A stretch of DNA of 64,000 bases from Cesiribacter sp. SM1. Lineage in GTDB: Bacteria; Bacteroidota; Bacteroidia; Cytophagales; Cyclobacteriaceae. Every line of letters begins with the position of its first letter. Position 1 is the stretch's first letter. The notes under the pieces are model-generated. The model made no database searches. It saw only the letters and a program-made list of their open reading frames with translations, and had not been told where the DNA came from. Below, one piece after another: positions 1 through 8,457 of this stretch. The position numbers were made by a program, and so were the translations under genes. The stretch is taken from the NCBI RefSeq assembly GCF_020178975.1, contig NZ_JAHXBU010000093.1, positions 124,001 through 188,000 of the forward strand, given 5' to 3'.

Positions 1-660
1 GGGGGCCGGTTAAATCCATACGTTTACCGCAAAGATTCTGTTAATGCCAATAATGAAGTAATACGCCAATCCAGGGTAGACCAGTTTGCCATTGCAACTG
101 GCAGGGGGTTGGGTACCCTGGAGCAGGCATCGATTGGTTTTAGTACATCTTTAAGTTCGCAGGGTCTGAAGGGTAATCCTAACCGCGAAGATGCCGCTAC
201 TACTGCCGCTACTGCCAACCGCAGAGGCATGAACGAGGAATTATTAGGACAGGGTGATCCCATTGGGGAGGATCTGGGGCAGCAGGGGCTGGCCTACCGC
301 TATTCAGATCCAAACGAGTATGTAGATTTTACCCTGCCGTGGTCGCTGCGCCTGAACTATACCCTCAGCTATCAGAAAACAGGTTACTTTGCAAGTAATA
401 TTACCCAGTCGGCAAACTTTAGCGGCGACCTTAAAATTACCGATAACTGGAAAATAGGCTACTCCAGTGGTTACGACTTCCGCGCACATGAGTTTACTGC
501 TACCCGCCTGAGCATATACCGTGACTTGCACTGCTGGCAAATGAACGTAAACTGGGTGCCTTTTGGCCGTTACCAGAGCTTTTCGCTTGATATAAGGGTA
601 AAAGCTTCCATTCTGCAAGACCTTAAGCTAAGCCGCCGCCGCAATTTCTGGGATAATTAA
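1..660 (+). CDS. lptD: LptD-like LPS-assembly outer-membrane protein, C-terminal part (5' end outside window)
   Basis: The frame is open from base 1, so this is the C-terminal part (about 219 codons) of a longer gene. LptD is the outer-membrane beta-barrel that inserts lipopolysaccharide into the outer leaflet. The final part has the alternating pattern of barrel strands, and the end reads IYRDLHCWQMNVNWVPFG, then FSLDIRVKASILQDLKLSRR. I recognise this as the typical C-terminus of the large bacteroidotan LptD family. No signal peptide or N-terminal domain can be seen because of truncation. An in-frame TTG at 109 is not a real start, since coding continues upstream of it. An inverted repeat follows 45 bases after the stop. 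The family call rests on the C-terminus only. Confidence 0.82.
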   Translation, partial: GGRLNPYVYRKDSVNANNEVIRQSRVDQFAIATGRGLGTLEQASIGFSTSLSSQGLKGNPNREDAATTAATANRRGMNEELLGQGDPIGEDLGQQGLAYRYSDPNEYVDFTLPWSLRLNYTLSYQKTGYFASNITQSANFSGDLKITDNWKIGYSSGYDFRAHEFTATRLSIYRDLHCWQMNVNWVPFGRYQSFSLDIRVKASILQDLKLSRRRNFWDN

Positions 661-1046
661 GAAGCGTCAGGCTCCGGATAAAAGAGGAGCTAAATTTTAT
701 ATACAACAGGACGAGCCTACCCAACTGATGTTAAAAATACAGCAGGGTAGGCTCGCCCTGTTAACAGCCAAATGCGGATTTATAAAAACAGTGATTATTA
801 AAAGGCCGTTCTTTAACTATCAAAGAAGGCTTCAGCCCCTGTAGACCTGATTCTGACTTAAAATTATTGCCTCAATTAAGGAGAAAGTAGTTTAATTTAC
901 ATGTATTTTAATGTGGTTTTATGCGCGGTGTACTGGTTTCTCCGGTATAATCAGAGTGGCCAGGCAGCCCGCACAGGATTGTTTCTGTTTGAATTTCCCC
1001 CTTCCCGTTGTTAATAAACTTTGTAACTAGACCCTCTGGCCTTTTT
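661..1046. other. Intergenic region between lptD and histidine kinase gene
   Basis: 386 bases that hold the inverted repeat at 705-762. The rest is AT-leaning with no supported ORF. It should contain the promoter of the kinase gene, but I could not place one with confidence. Confidence 0.5.
705..762. terminator. Long inverted repeat downstream of lptD
   Basis: An 18-base arm (705-722) pairs with 745-762 with a single mismatch across a 22-base loop. There is no strong T run, so it may be a stabilising or non-canonical terminator for lptD rather than a classic intrinsic one. Confidence 0.5.
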
Positions 1047-3107
1047 ATGGATACCCCATCTAGCAAAACTCCTCCGATTGACAAACGGCTAAAGCTACTT
1101 TCGGACTTAACTGTTGCCGTAAACCTTAACAACACACTGGAAGGTAAACTGCAAATTATCACCGAAAAGGTGAGGGAGATTATTGGCTGCCACCAGTCAA
1201 TTACAAGTATGACGAACAATGAGAACCTGGGGCAGGCAATTAATGCAGTTTCACTTTCTGATAAATATGCAAAATGGCGGGATTATAACAACCAGACGGA
1301 CGGGTCTGGCATCTATTCCCTGATATGCAAATTTAATAAGCCCATGCGCCTTACCCAGGAAGCCCTGGAGACGCATCCTGCCTGGAAGGGGTTTGGCAAA
1401 GACAGTACGGTGCATCCGCCCATGCGTGGCTGGCTGGCTGCGCCTTTGGTAGATAAAAGCGGCAAAAACCTGGGTCTGATACAGCTTTCTGATAAATATG
1501 AGGGAGAGTTTAGCCAGGAGGATGAACTGATCCTGGTGCAGCTTTCACAGATTGCCTCTATTGCCATAGAAAACTCCCAGTTGCTCCTGAAGCTGCAGGA
1601 GGCGCTAGAAGAAAAGGACAAGGTAATCAAGCTCAACAAAACTATTACCGATAATGCTACCTCTGCCCTTTTTATGATGAATGATCAGGGTTACTGCACC
1701 TTTATGAATCCGGCCGGTGAAAAGATGTTTGGGTACACTTTTGAGGAAATCAAGCAAAAGGAACTCCATTACATGATTCACCACCACCACCCCGATGGCC
1801 GTTTTTACCCGATGGAAACCTGCCCCATAGACAGGGCACTGCCGGAAAATTTCGACATCAGGGCACATGAAGATGTGTTCATTCGCAAGGATGGCAGTTT
1901 GGTTCAGGTATCCTGCGCGGCCAGTCCTATTTTTGAGAATGGTATACCGGTTTCTACCGTTATTGAGGTACGGGATGTTACGCAGGAAAAAGCAGCACGG
2001 CAGGAAATCCTGGAGAATATGGAGCGGATTCATTTTCTGCTGAATGCCATGCCACAAAAAGTGTGGACTACCACAGCCCATGGAAAGGCCGATTATTTTA
2101 ACAGGAACTGGGTGGAGTATACGGGTATTCCTTATGAAGAATCGCTTCAGTGGGGCTGGCTGAAGGCTGTACACCCCGAAGACCAGGAGCAAACACGGCT
2201 GGCATGGAATGAGTCGGTACGTACGGGTGAGATCTTTCAGCTGGAGTATCGCTTTTTGAAGCACAACGGCGAGTACCGCTGGCACCTGAGCCGTGCCCTG
2301 GCCTACAAAGATGCCGAAGACCGTACCATTATGTGGGTAGGCACCACCACCGATATCCATGACCACAAAATAGCACTCGAGAACCTGGCTAAGAGCAATA
2401 CAGAGCTAAAGAAGATCAATAACGACCTCGATAATTTTGTGTATACGGCCTCTCATGATCTTAAAGCGCCGGTATTGAATATTGAAGGGCTTATGTATGC
2501 CCTGCAGCGGGAACTCTCTCCTGAAGCAGCAGAAAGCAAAGATGTTTCCACCATCATGAGCATGATCATGCAGTCCATCAACAGGTTTAAAGGCACTATT
2601 GAAAATCTTACGGAAATATCTAAAATCCAGAAAAGCCTGGCCGAAGATGTGGAACAGGTGCCTATTGCCGAGGTGATTGAAGATGTAGTGCTTAGCATCA
2701 GCGAGCTTGCCAAAGCCGCAGGTGCCCGTATAAAGGTAGATACTGCTGCCTGTGAATACGTCCGCTATTCAAGAAAAGATCTGCACAGCATACTGTATAA
2801 CCTTATTTCCAATGCCATCAAGTACCGGTCGCCGGAGCGCCCCCCAGAAGTAGAGGTAACATCATACTGCAATGATGGGGAAATTCGGATTTCGGTAAAA
2901 GACAATGGACTGGGCATTAAAAAAGAACAACAGGAAAAGGCATTTGTGATGTTCAAAAGGTTGCACACCCATGTAGAGGGAAGCGGTGTGGGCCTGTATA
3001 TTGTAAAAAAAATAGTTGAAAATACAGAAGGAAGTATTGTGCTGGAGAGCGAGGCAGGAAAAGGTTCTGTATTTACTGTGTGCCTGAAAAACACAGAGGC
3101 TAAATAG
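1047..3107 (+). CDS. Soluble GAF/PAS/PAS sensor histidine kinase
   Basis: Autophosphorylating sensor kinase, about 686 residues from the ATG at 1047. A TTG at 1008 would add 13 unremarkable residues, so the ATG is preferred. Order: GAF-like domain (about 20-190); short coiled coil; first PAS (about 205-320) with a His/Cys-rich stretch H245-H248 and C259; second PAS/PAC (about 330-450) ending WVGTTTDIHDHK; then a dimerisation/phosphoacceptor helix with H470 in YTASHDLKAPV. The ATPase domain shows the N box NLISNAIKYRS, a G1 box DNGLGI and a G2 box GSGVGLYIVKKIV. There are no membrane segments or signal peptide, so it should sense a cytoplasmic cue. The receiver gene starts 46 bases after the stop and probably shares the transcript. 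The ligand is unknown. Confidence 0.88.
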   Translation: MDTPSSKTPPIDKRLKLLSDLTVAVNLNNTLEGKLQIITEKVREIIGCHQSITSMTNNENLGQAINAVSLSDKYAKWRDYNNQTDGSGIYSLICKFNKPMRLTQEALETHPAWKGFGKDSTVHPPMRGWLAAPLVDKSGKNLGLIQLSDKYEGEFSQEDELILVQLSQIASIAIENSQLLLKLQEALEEKDKVIKLNKTITDNATSALFMMNDQGYCTFMNPAGEKMFGYTFEEIKQKELHYMIHHHHPDGRFYPMETCPIDRALPENFDIRAHEDVFIRKDGSLVQVSCAASPIFENGIPVSTVIEVRDVTQEKAARQEILENMERIHFLLNAMPQKVWTTTAHGKADYFNRNWVEYTGIPYEESLQWGWLKAVHPEDQEQTRLAWNESVRTGEIFQLEYRFLKHNGEYRWHLSRALAYKDAEDRTIMWVGTTTDIHDHKIALENLAKSNTELKKINNDLDNFVYTASHDLKAPVLNIEGLMYALQRELSPEAAESKDVSTIMSMIMQSINRFKGTIENLTEISKIQKSLAEDVEQVPIAEVIEDVVLSISELAKAAGARIKVDTAACEYVRYSRKDLHSILYNLISNAIKYRSPERPPEVEVTSYCNDGEIRISVKDNGLGIKKEQQEKAFVMFKRLHTHVEGSGVGLYIVKKIVENTEGSIVLESEAGKGSVFTVCLKNTEAK

Positions 3108-3153
3108 CCAGACTCATTATGTTTTCCTTGATTCTACCTTAACAGGTGCAAAC

Positions 3154-3558
3154 ATGCATACTATTAGCTGTATTCTTCTGGTTGATGATGACATCATTAA
3201 TAATTTTATTAACCAGCAGTTGATCGAAGACCTGGAGATTACCGGGCAATTATCAGTGGTAAATAATGGCCTGGAGGCAATCAGGTACCTGGAAAAAAAT
3301 GCAGGGGAAACTGCAGGACGCCCGGACCTGGTTTTACTCGATATTAATATGCCGGTGATGGACGGCTTTGAGTTCTTAAAGGAATTCCACAGCATGCAGT
3401 TTCCAGACAAGGAAAAAGTAAAGATTGTGATGCTTACCACCTCTACAAGCGATAAAGATGTACAGAGGCTTAAGGAGATCCGGGTGGATGGTTACATTCA
3501 TAAACCGCTTACCGAAGAGAAGATGATGGGCATTGTAAATGAATTCTTTACAAAATAG
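3154..3558 (+). CDS. Single-domain response regulator (CheY-like receiver)
   Basis: A 134-residue receiver domain with no output domain. The acidic pocket is D11-D13, the phospho-acceptor is D63 in LVLLDINMPVMDG, the switch threonine is T95/T96 in VMLTTS, and the conserved lysine is K117 in IHKPL. All the residues needed for phosphorylation are present. It lies 46 bases after the histidine kinase gene on the same strand, so it is the likely phosphate acceptor of that kinase. With no DNA-binding or enzymatic domain, it must act by protein contact or serve as a phosphorelay intermediate. This family, resembling Rcp1, is often paired with bacteriophytochrome-like or PAS kinases. Confidence 0.9.
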   Translation: MHTISCILLVDDDIINNFINQQLIEDLEITGQLSVVNNGLEAIRYLEKNAGETAGRPDLVLLDINMPVMDGFEFLKEFHSMQFPDKEKVKIVMLTTSTSDKDVQRLKEIRVDGYIHKPLTEEKMMGIVNEFFTK

Positions 3559-3680
3559 CATGTGTGGCTTGCTGCCAGGCCAGAAACAGTTTGTTGCCCC
3601 CGGGCAGTTGTGGGTAAAGGAGAGTTTTTTAGATTTATAAATTGTACATCAATTTTTCTGGAACTGAATATTTTTCACGC

Positions 3681-5015
3681 ATGAAGCACCACCTGCATTT
3701 TGCCTCTAGAAGGAATATTTTATCACTGTTAAGCCTGCTGCTGACCCTTGTCCTCATCAGTTGCCAGCAGGAGACAAAGTCTGGCGCCGGCGAGGAGGCA
3801 GTTTCTGTAGCAGATAGCCTTGCTGGTAACAGTATGCCTGCGCAGGAGCCTGATTACACCCCCGCTCAGCGAGATTCTGTATTGCGGGTTAGAGCACAGG
3901 CGCTGGCACAAACCTTTATTATTGTGGATGGGCATGTTGATTTACCCTATCGCCTGCAAAATAAAAAGGCAGATATCTCTAAGCGTACAGAAGGTGGCGA
4001 TTTTGACTGGGAACGGGCCAGAGAGGGTGGCTTGGATGCACCTTTTATGTCTATATACATACCGGCTGCTTATGAAGAAAGGGGTGGTGGCCGGGAGCTG
4101 GCCGACAGGCTAATTAGCATGGTAGAGCAAATAGCAAGCGAAAATCCAGACAAGTTTGCCCTGGCTAACTCGCCGGAAGATGTGCGCAGAAATTTTGAAA
4201 AAGGCCTTATATCGCTGCCAATGGGTATGGAGAACGGTACCCCTGTGGGCGGTAAGCTGGAAAATCTGGATTATTTCTATAAAAAAGGCATTCGTTACAT
4301 AACGCTTGCCCACAGCAAAAGCAATCATATCAGCGACTCTTCTTACGACCCGGAAAAGCGCTGGGGAGGTCTTAGTCCCTTTGGCCGCGAGGTGGTGAGG
4401 CGCATGAATAGCCTGGGCATTATGGTAGATGTATCGCATATTTCCGATAGTGCCTTTTACCAGGTGTTGCAGATAACAAAGGCACCTGTGGTGGCTACCC
4501 ATTCATCTGCCCGTCATTTTACCCCTGGCTTCGAAAGAAACATGTCGGACGAGATGATTAAGGCGCTAGCACGCAACAAAGGAGTGATGATGGTTAACTT
4601 TGGCTCTGCTTTTATTTCTGATGAGTCCAGAAAGCTGTGGGATAGCGCTAAGACTGTAGCAGACCGCTGGGCGCAGGAGCAGGGGCTTTCGGCGCAGGAT
4701 GATAGGGTTTCTAAATACAGGGAACAGTATTTTCATGAACAGGGTGGCCGCACAAACGTACAGGCTGTTGCAGATCATATAGACCATGTGGTAAAGCTGG
4801 TTGGCATTGAGCACGTAGGCCTTGGTTCTGATTTTGATGGTGTGGGCGATACCCTTCCGGAAGGTTTAACGGATGTTTCTGACTATCCGAACCTGATTTA
4901 CGAGCTGCTGAAAAGAGGCTACAGCGAAGATGACATCCGGAAGATAGCCTCCGACAATATTTTTCGTGTGTGGCGGGAGGTGGAAAAAGCAGCCGGAAAC
5001 ACCGCTGTTCAGTAG
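3681..5015 (+). CDS. Membrane dipeptidase (peptidase M19), lipoprotein
   Basis: Zinc-dependent dipeptidase of the M19 (renal dipeptidase) family, 444 residues from the ATG at 3681. A TTG at 3642 is in frame but lies outside the signal peptide pattern. The N-terminus is basic, then hydrophobic, ending LVLISC, a lipobox, so the enzyme should be lipid-anchored in the envelope. The HxD metal motif is H85/D87 in DGHVDLPYRL. A glutamate ligand lies in GMENG, and further histidine ligands lie in DVSHIS and ATHSSAR. The C-terminal catalytic aspartate is in GLGSDFDGV. Length and motif order match the family, which cleaves dipeptides and often accepts D-residues at the second position. It probably recycles peptides together with the secreted proteases encoded in this window. 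Confidence 0.93.
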   Translation: MKHHLHFASRRNILSLLSLLLTLVLISCQQETKSGAGEEAVSVADSLAGNSMPAQEPDYTPAQRDSVLRVRAQALAQTFIIVDGHVDLPYRLQNKKADISKRTEGGDFDWERAREGGLDAPFMSIYIPAAYEERGGGRELADRLISMVEQIASENPDKFALANSPEDVRRNFEKGLISLPMGMENGTPVGGKLENLDYFYKKGIRYITLAHSKSNHISDSSYDPEKRWGGLSPFGREVVRRMNSLGIMVDVSHISDSAFYQVLQITKAPVVATHSSARHFTPGFERNMSDEMIKALARNKGVMMVNFGSAFISDESRKLWDSAKTVADRWAQEQGLSAQDDRVSKYREQYFHEQGGRTNVQAVADHIDHVVKLVGIEHVGLGSDFDGVGDTLPEGLTDVSDYPNLIYELLKRGYSEDDIRKIASDNIFRVWREVEKAAGNTAVQ

Positions 5016-5107
5016 TGATGTAATATATCCTTCGTTTGTGTTTTGTTGCCCAAGAAGCTTTGCCCTAACTTGAGTATGAAAGTTTCTCTCATCAATCCCT
5101 CAACCAA

Positions 5108-5599
5108 ATGGAGCCACAAAACATTGATCAGGAATCCTATGTAGCGCCCTATCCACTTACAGATACGCTGGTGCCTGCCTCTGGCGGAAAGCGGTTTGCA
5201 AACTTTGTTATAGACTATATAGCCGCTCTCGTATTTGTAATGATCATTTCTGCCAGCATAGGGGTATTTGTTAGCCTGCTGGGCTTTGATGTATTCGAAG
5301 AAGAATATCCTCTTGTGGAGAACCTACTGGGCTTCTTCTGGTACTTTGGCTATTATATCTTCTTTGAATATGCCCTGAATGGAAGAACCATAGGAAAAAT
5401 GATTACCAGAACCCGCGTACTTGACGAAAAGGGCGGTAAGCCTGGTTTTGGCCAGGTGGTAGGCCGTACGTTTGCCAGAATGATTCCTTTCGAAGCGTTT
5501 TCTTTTCTTGGCGATAGTTCTATAGGCTGGCACGACAGCCTTCCCGGAACTCTTGTAATCGACGAGAAGAAATCTGTTCTCCGCTCAGACTGGGTGTAG
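5108..5599 (+). CDS. RDD family integral membrane protein
   Basis: A small membrane protein (163 residues) of the RDD family. The signature Arg and Asp lie in KRFANFVIDYIAAL at the start of the first membrane helix. A second helix pair, around GFFWYFGYYIFFEYAL, is followed by NGRTIGKMITRTRVLD. The C-terminal SIGWHDSLPGTLVI holds the last family Asp. The function of RDD proteins is poorly defined; some have been implicated in ion exchange. It is separated from the dipeptidase gene by 92 bases. A strong bidirectional hairpin lies downstream. Confidence 0.85.
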   Translation: MEPQNIDQESYVAPYPLTDTLVPASGGKRFANFVIDYIAALVFVMIISASIGVFVSLLGFDVFEEEYPLVENLLGFFWYFGYYIFFEYALNGRTIGKMITRTRVLDEKGGKPGFGQVVGRTFARMIPFEAFSFLGDSSIGWHDSLPGTLVIDEKKSVLRSDWV

Positions 5600-5684
5600 C
5601 AGAAGCTGATGGAACAGATGTTCCCGAACCTCATCCAATGCAAATGGAGCTGCAGACAGTTTTCGCTGACAACAGCATAAAATC

Positions 5685-5723
5685 AAAAAAAGCGACGCAG
5701 AGACTTATCTGCGCCGCTTTTTT
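5685..5723. terminator. Bidirectional intrinsic terminator
   Basis: An A run, a GC-rich stem (AGCGACGCAG paired with CTGCGCCGCT, one mismatch), an 8-base loop and a T run. It lies between the convergent RDD gene (plus) and the lipoprotein gene (minus), so it can serve both. Confidence 0.85.
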
Positions 5724-5744
5724 GTTTCTGTTTGCCAGTAGTAG

Positions 5745-7925
5745 TTACATACAAAATCCCCGGCACTCCAGGCCGCTGAAATCGAAATACCTGACTCCGG
5801 AAAACTTTCCATCTGTAATGGTTACGGTACTTCCGTTGTCTCCTACAAAGGTGCCCGTGAAGGTGCCTTCAATCAAACCACCTACTGTATCATAGCGGGT
5901 AATGGTAATATCTACATTAGTATCGCTCATGCCATAGCCGGCCCAGTAATTAATGGTTTTGTTTCCAGACTTCATCCAGATAACAGCACCGGTTTCATCA
6001 TTTTTTCCGGCCACTCCCGGGGTAGTGCCCAGGAAAGAGAGGGTAACACCAATGGCATCAGATGCATCCACCACAGATAGTTTGGTGGTGGCTTCGTCTC
6101 TGTTGAAGTAAACGTAGCTGTCGGGGTAGGGCTTAATGCTTAATGCTTTTTTCACCTGCTGATAGCCATCTCCATTGATTAAGAAGCTGTTTTCTCCTGT
6201 AGCTGTTTGGGAGGCACAGAGGTCAACTGGCCCCATGTTAAAGTCTCCGCTGGCCGGGGACTGAAATGTTTTTGTGGCAGCGCCTCTTGTGTGCGTGATA
6301 CTAGCAGTACCGGATGTGCCAACCGGCATGGAAATGGCAAACAGGCCGAGGTTATCCGTAGTGGCGCTGGCAGAGCCTCCTGCCCATGATACTGTAACGG
6401 CTGCATTTTCCAGTGGTGTATTCTGGCAAATGGCCATGCCTGATATCGTTACCAGCTGAGGTCCGGTAAGGTCAATTACTCCTAAGTCTACTGTTTCGCC
6501 GGCTGCGTTTGTCTGAAACACTTTGGTTACCACCAGGCCTGATTCGGTAGTTATCGTCATAGAATAGGTAACATCAGCAGCGAGGAAATTCATGGAAAAG
6601 TTAGTGCCGGAATAAGGCACAGGAGTGCTGCCTTTATACAGGTTGTTGTTGGTGCCGCCGCTCAAAACTTTTACATTCAAAGACTTTACGGCATCTCCTG
6701 TTTTTAACTTAAAACTACCGGAAGCAACAGAAGGGCAGGGGTGAGGCCTGATATCACCTACATCATAGACCTGCTCTGCTGCCAGGGGAGGTACTGGCAC
6801 CATTACCCAGTGAGGCCGTTCTGTTGAAGCGGTAATGGGAACAGCAGGCGGTGGTACTACGACCATCAGGGCCATTCCGACAGGCACTCTCATGCTAAAG
6901 CGGCCTTCCGCTGCTCCATTGTCAGGATTTTGGAGCACCACACCATTATTCAGGTCGTTGGACGACTGACCAATGAATACTTCACCACGTGTAATGTGCC
7001 CGCCATTACAATCCACTACCCTTCCAATAACTGTTGCAAATTCCTTGGGGTCATCGCAGTTCCAGTCTGTAAAATGGCTAACGGTGCCAATGTACTTATC
7101 TCCCTGGCGTGTAGCAACGCCTTCTTCTATCCAAACTCCTTCCGCTTCATCAAAATACCAGAGTGGTATGGTCTGCGGGGCAGTAGTTAGCTGGCTTTGC
7201 GGAATGGCTACCGTAAGGGTAGAGGCTTTGCCTGTGGCCAGCTGCAGCTTTTCTCCGGCACTGCCGCTCAGCAGTACCCGTAATATGCCGTACGAGTAAA
7301 GAATGCTGGTGCTTTCGTCGGTTCTGCGGGCCAGCATATCGCCACCTGCTACCAGGGCACCAAAACTAATGGCAGAGGGATCGAGGTAGCGCACGCTCAT
7401 GTTTACTTCTCCTGTATAGGAAGCTCCCGATTCTGTTACCAGGCCATTGGCCGGAATTTCAACTTTAGAGCCATTGCTTAAGGTTGCAGTGCCCCCGCTG
7501 GCTGCATCTATGGTGTGGGTGGTGGCGCTGCTCATTAAGCGAATGCGTACAGAGGTTACAGCATTCCTGAGCGGAATTTCGGCGCGTGTGCCTGTAAAGT
7601 AGTTTTCTTTCTCGCAGCTAATTACACAGCGGTTGCCGGGTACCTGTATGTTCTCCAGCTCAAACAAGCCCTCGGCAGAGGTTGTGGTGGTTTCGCCATG
7701 AGCCGTAACGGTAACCCCTGCCAGGGGATTTCCTTCTTCATCCAGCACAATGCCGGATAGGGTAGTACGTACATCGGGAGCCGGGCTGAGCGGATCTTCA
7801 ACATCTCCGCCAACAGGGGCAACGTCTTCTTCATCGGGTTTGCAGCCTGTAAAAATTGTGCAAAAGAACAGAATAAGCAGGTAGGCCATAGACCTGCTGA
7901 TGAGACTTCTTGAAAAGCTATACAT
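5745..7925 (-). CDS. Large surface lipoprotein with carboxypeptidase-regulatory-like domains
   Basis: About 726 residues from the ATG at 7925. An upstream in-frame start at 7973 would place extra residues before the signal peptide. The N-terminus ends IFTGC, a lipobox, followed by acidic KPDEED, which suits surface display in this phylum. A carboxypeptidase-regulatory-like beta-sandwich (TTLSGIVLDEEGNPLAGVTV) comes first. A second such module is near VIGRVVDCNGG and a third near ISGMAICQNTPLENAAVTV. The middle holds a region typical of large bacteroidotan surface lipoproteins (YTGEVNMSVRYLDPSA). No catalytic motif was seen; a binding or structural role is inferred. It stands alone on the minus strand, 532 bases downstream of lysS. 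Confidence 0.72.
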   Translation of the reverse strand: MYSFSRSLISRSMAYLLILFFCTIFTGCKPDEEDVAPVGGDVEDPLSPAPDVRTTLSGIVLDEEGNPLAGVTVTAHGETTTTSAEGLFELENIQVPGNRCVISCEKENYFTGTRAEIPLRNAVTSVRIRLMSSATTHTIDAASGGTATLSNGSKVEIPANGLVTESGASYTGEVNMSVRYLDPSAISFGALVAGGDMLARRTDESTSILYSYGILRVLLSGSAGEKLQLATGKASTLTVAIPQSQLTTAPQTIPLWYFDEAEGVWIEEGVATRQGDKYIGTVSHFTDWNCDDPKEFATVIGRVVDCNGGHITRGEVFIGQSSNDLNNGVVLQNPDNGAAEGRFSMRVPVGMALMVVVPPPAVPITASTERPHWVMVPVPPLAAEQVYDVGDIRPHPCPSVASGSFKLKTGDAVKSLNVKVLSGGTNNNLYKGSTPVPYSGTNFSMNFLAADVTYSMTITTESGLVVTKVFQTNAAGETVDLGVIDLTGPQLVTISGMAICQNTPLENAAVTVSWAGGSASATTDNLGLFAISMPVGTSGTASITHTRGAATKTFQSPASGDFNMGPVDLCASQTATGENSFLINGDGYQQVKKALSIKPYPDSYVYFNRDEATTKLSVVDASDAIGVTLSFLGTTPGVAGKNDETGAVIWMKSGNKTINYWAGYGMSDTNVDITITRYDTVGGLIEGTFTGTFVGDNGSTVTITDGKFSGVRYFDFSGLECRGFCM

Positions 7926-8457
7926 TTGATTTGAGAGATAAACCTTTGTACAAACTCCCCTGTATAGTTGCAAGCAGCATGAGCTACCCTCACACCATAC
8001 TGAACAGGAGAGGCTGGTGTGTATGTTCTTAAAAAATTGAATGGGAAGACAACAGAAAAGACAGGGCTGTAACTACACTGCACATACCATGACTTTTATA
8101 AATATAAGTTTATGGCAAAATATTAGCCTTTTAATAAGGTATGTGATGGCTGGTTAAAATATTATTTCAGCGTAATTAATGTTAGGTTGACTGGTAGAGT
8201 AACAAAACAAGGCAGCTTTAGCGCATTGCCAGGAGAAGAAGGCTGCGGCCTGATATTCTTTCTGCAGGTTCGCTGGCTTAGTGATTTCAGAGAGGTACGC
8301 CTGCCCCGGGATAATGTGCAGCTTATCAAACTGCTGCTGATTATGCAACACAATAAAAAAGCAGCTTTAGAGTAAATCCAAAGCTGCTTCTATAGTGGAT
8401 GAATCATGTATTTCTTCCGGCAAGAAGAAAATGAATTTCAAGATTAGGCTGCTAAAT
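7926..8457. other. Intergenic region between lipoprotein gene and lysS
   Basis: 532 bases. It contains the lysS terminator hairpin (8358-8390) and an AT-rich part near 8090-8160, the likely promoter region of the downstream minus-strand lipoprotein gene. Short ORFs of 60-68 codons on both strands compete in the same bases, and none has a recognisable protein pattern. Confidence 0.5.
8358..8390 (-). terminator. Intrinsic terminator of lysS
   Basis: Arms AGCAGCTTT (8360-8368) and AAAGCTGCT (8380-8388) flank an 11-base loop. Read on the minus strand the stem is followed by a T run. It lies 68 bases beyond the lysS stop codon. Confidence 0.8.

Noticed and set aside
8154-8375. Three overlapping short ORFs of 62-65 codons in the gap before lysS
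   Set aside because: They compete on both strands in the same bases, none has a signal peptide or family pattern, and one runs into the lysS terminator.
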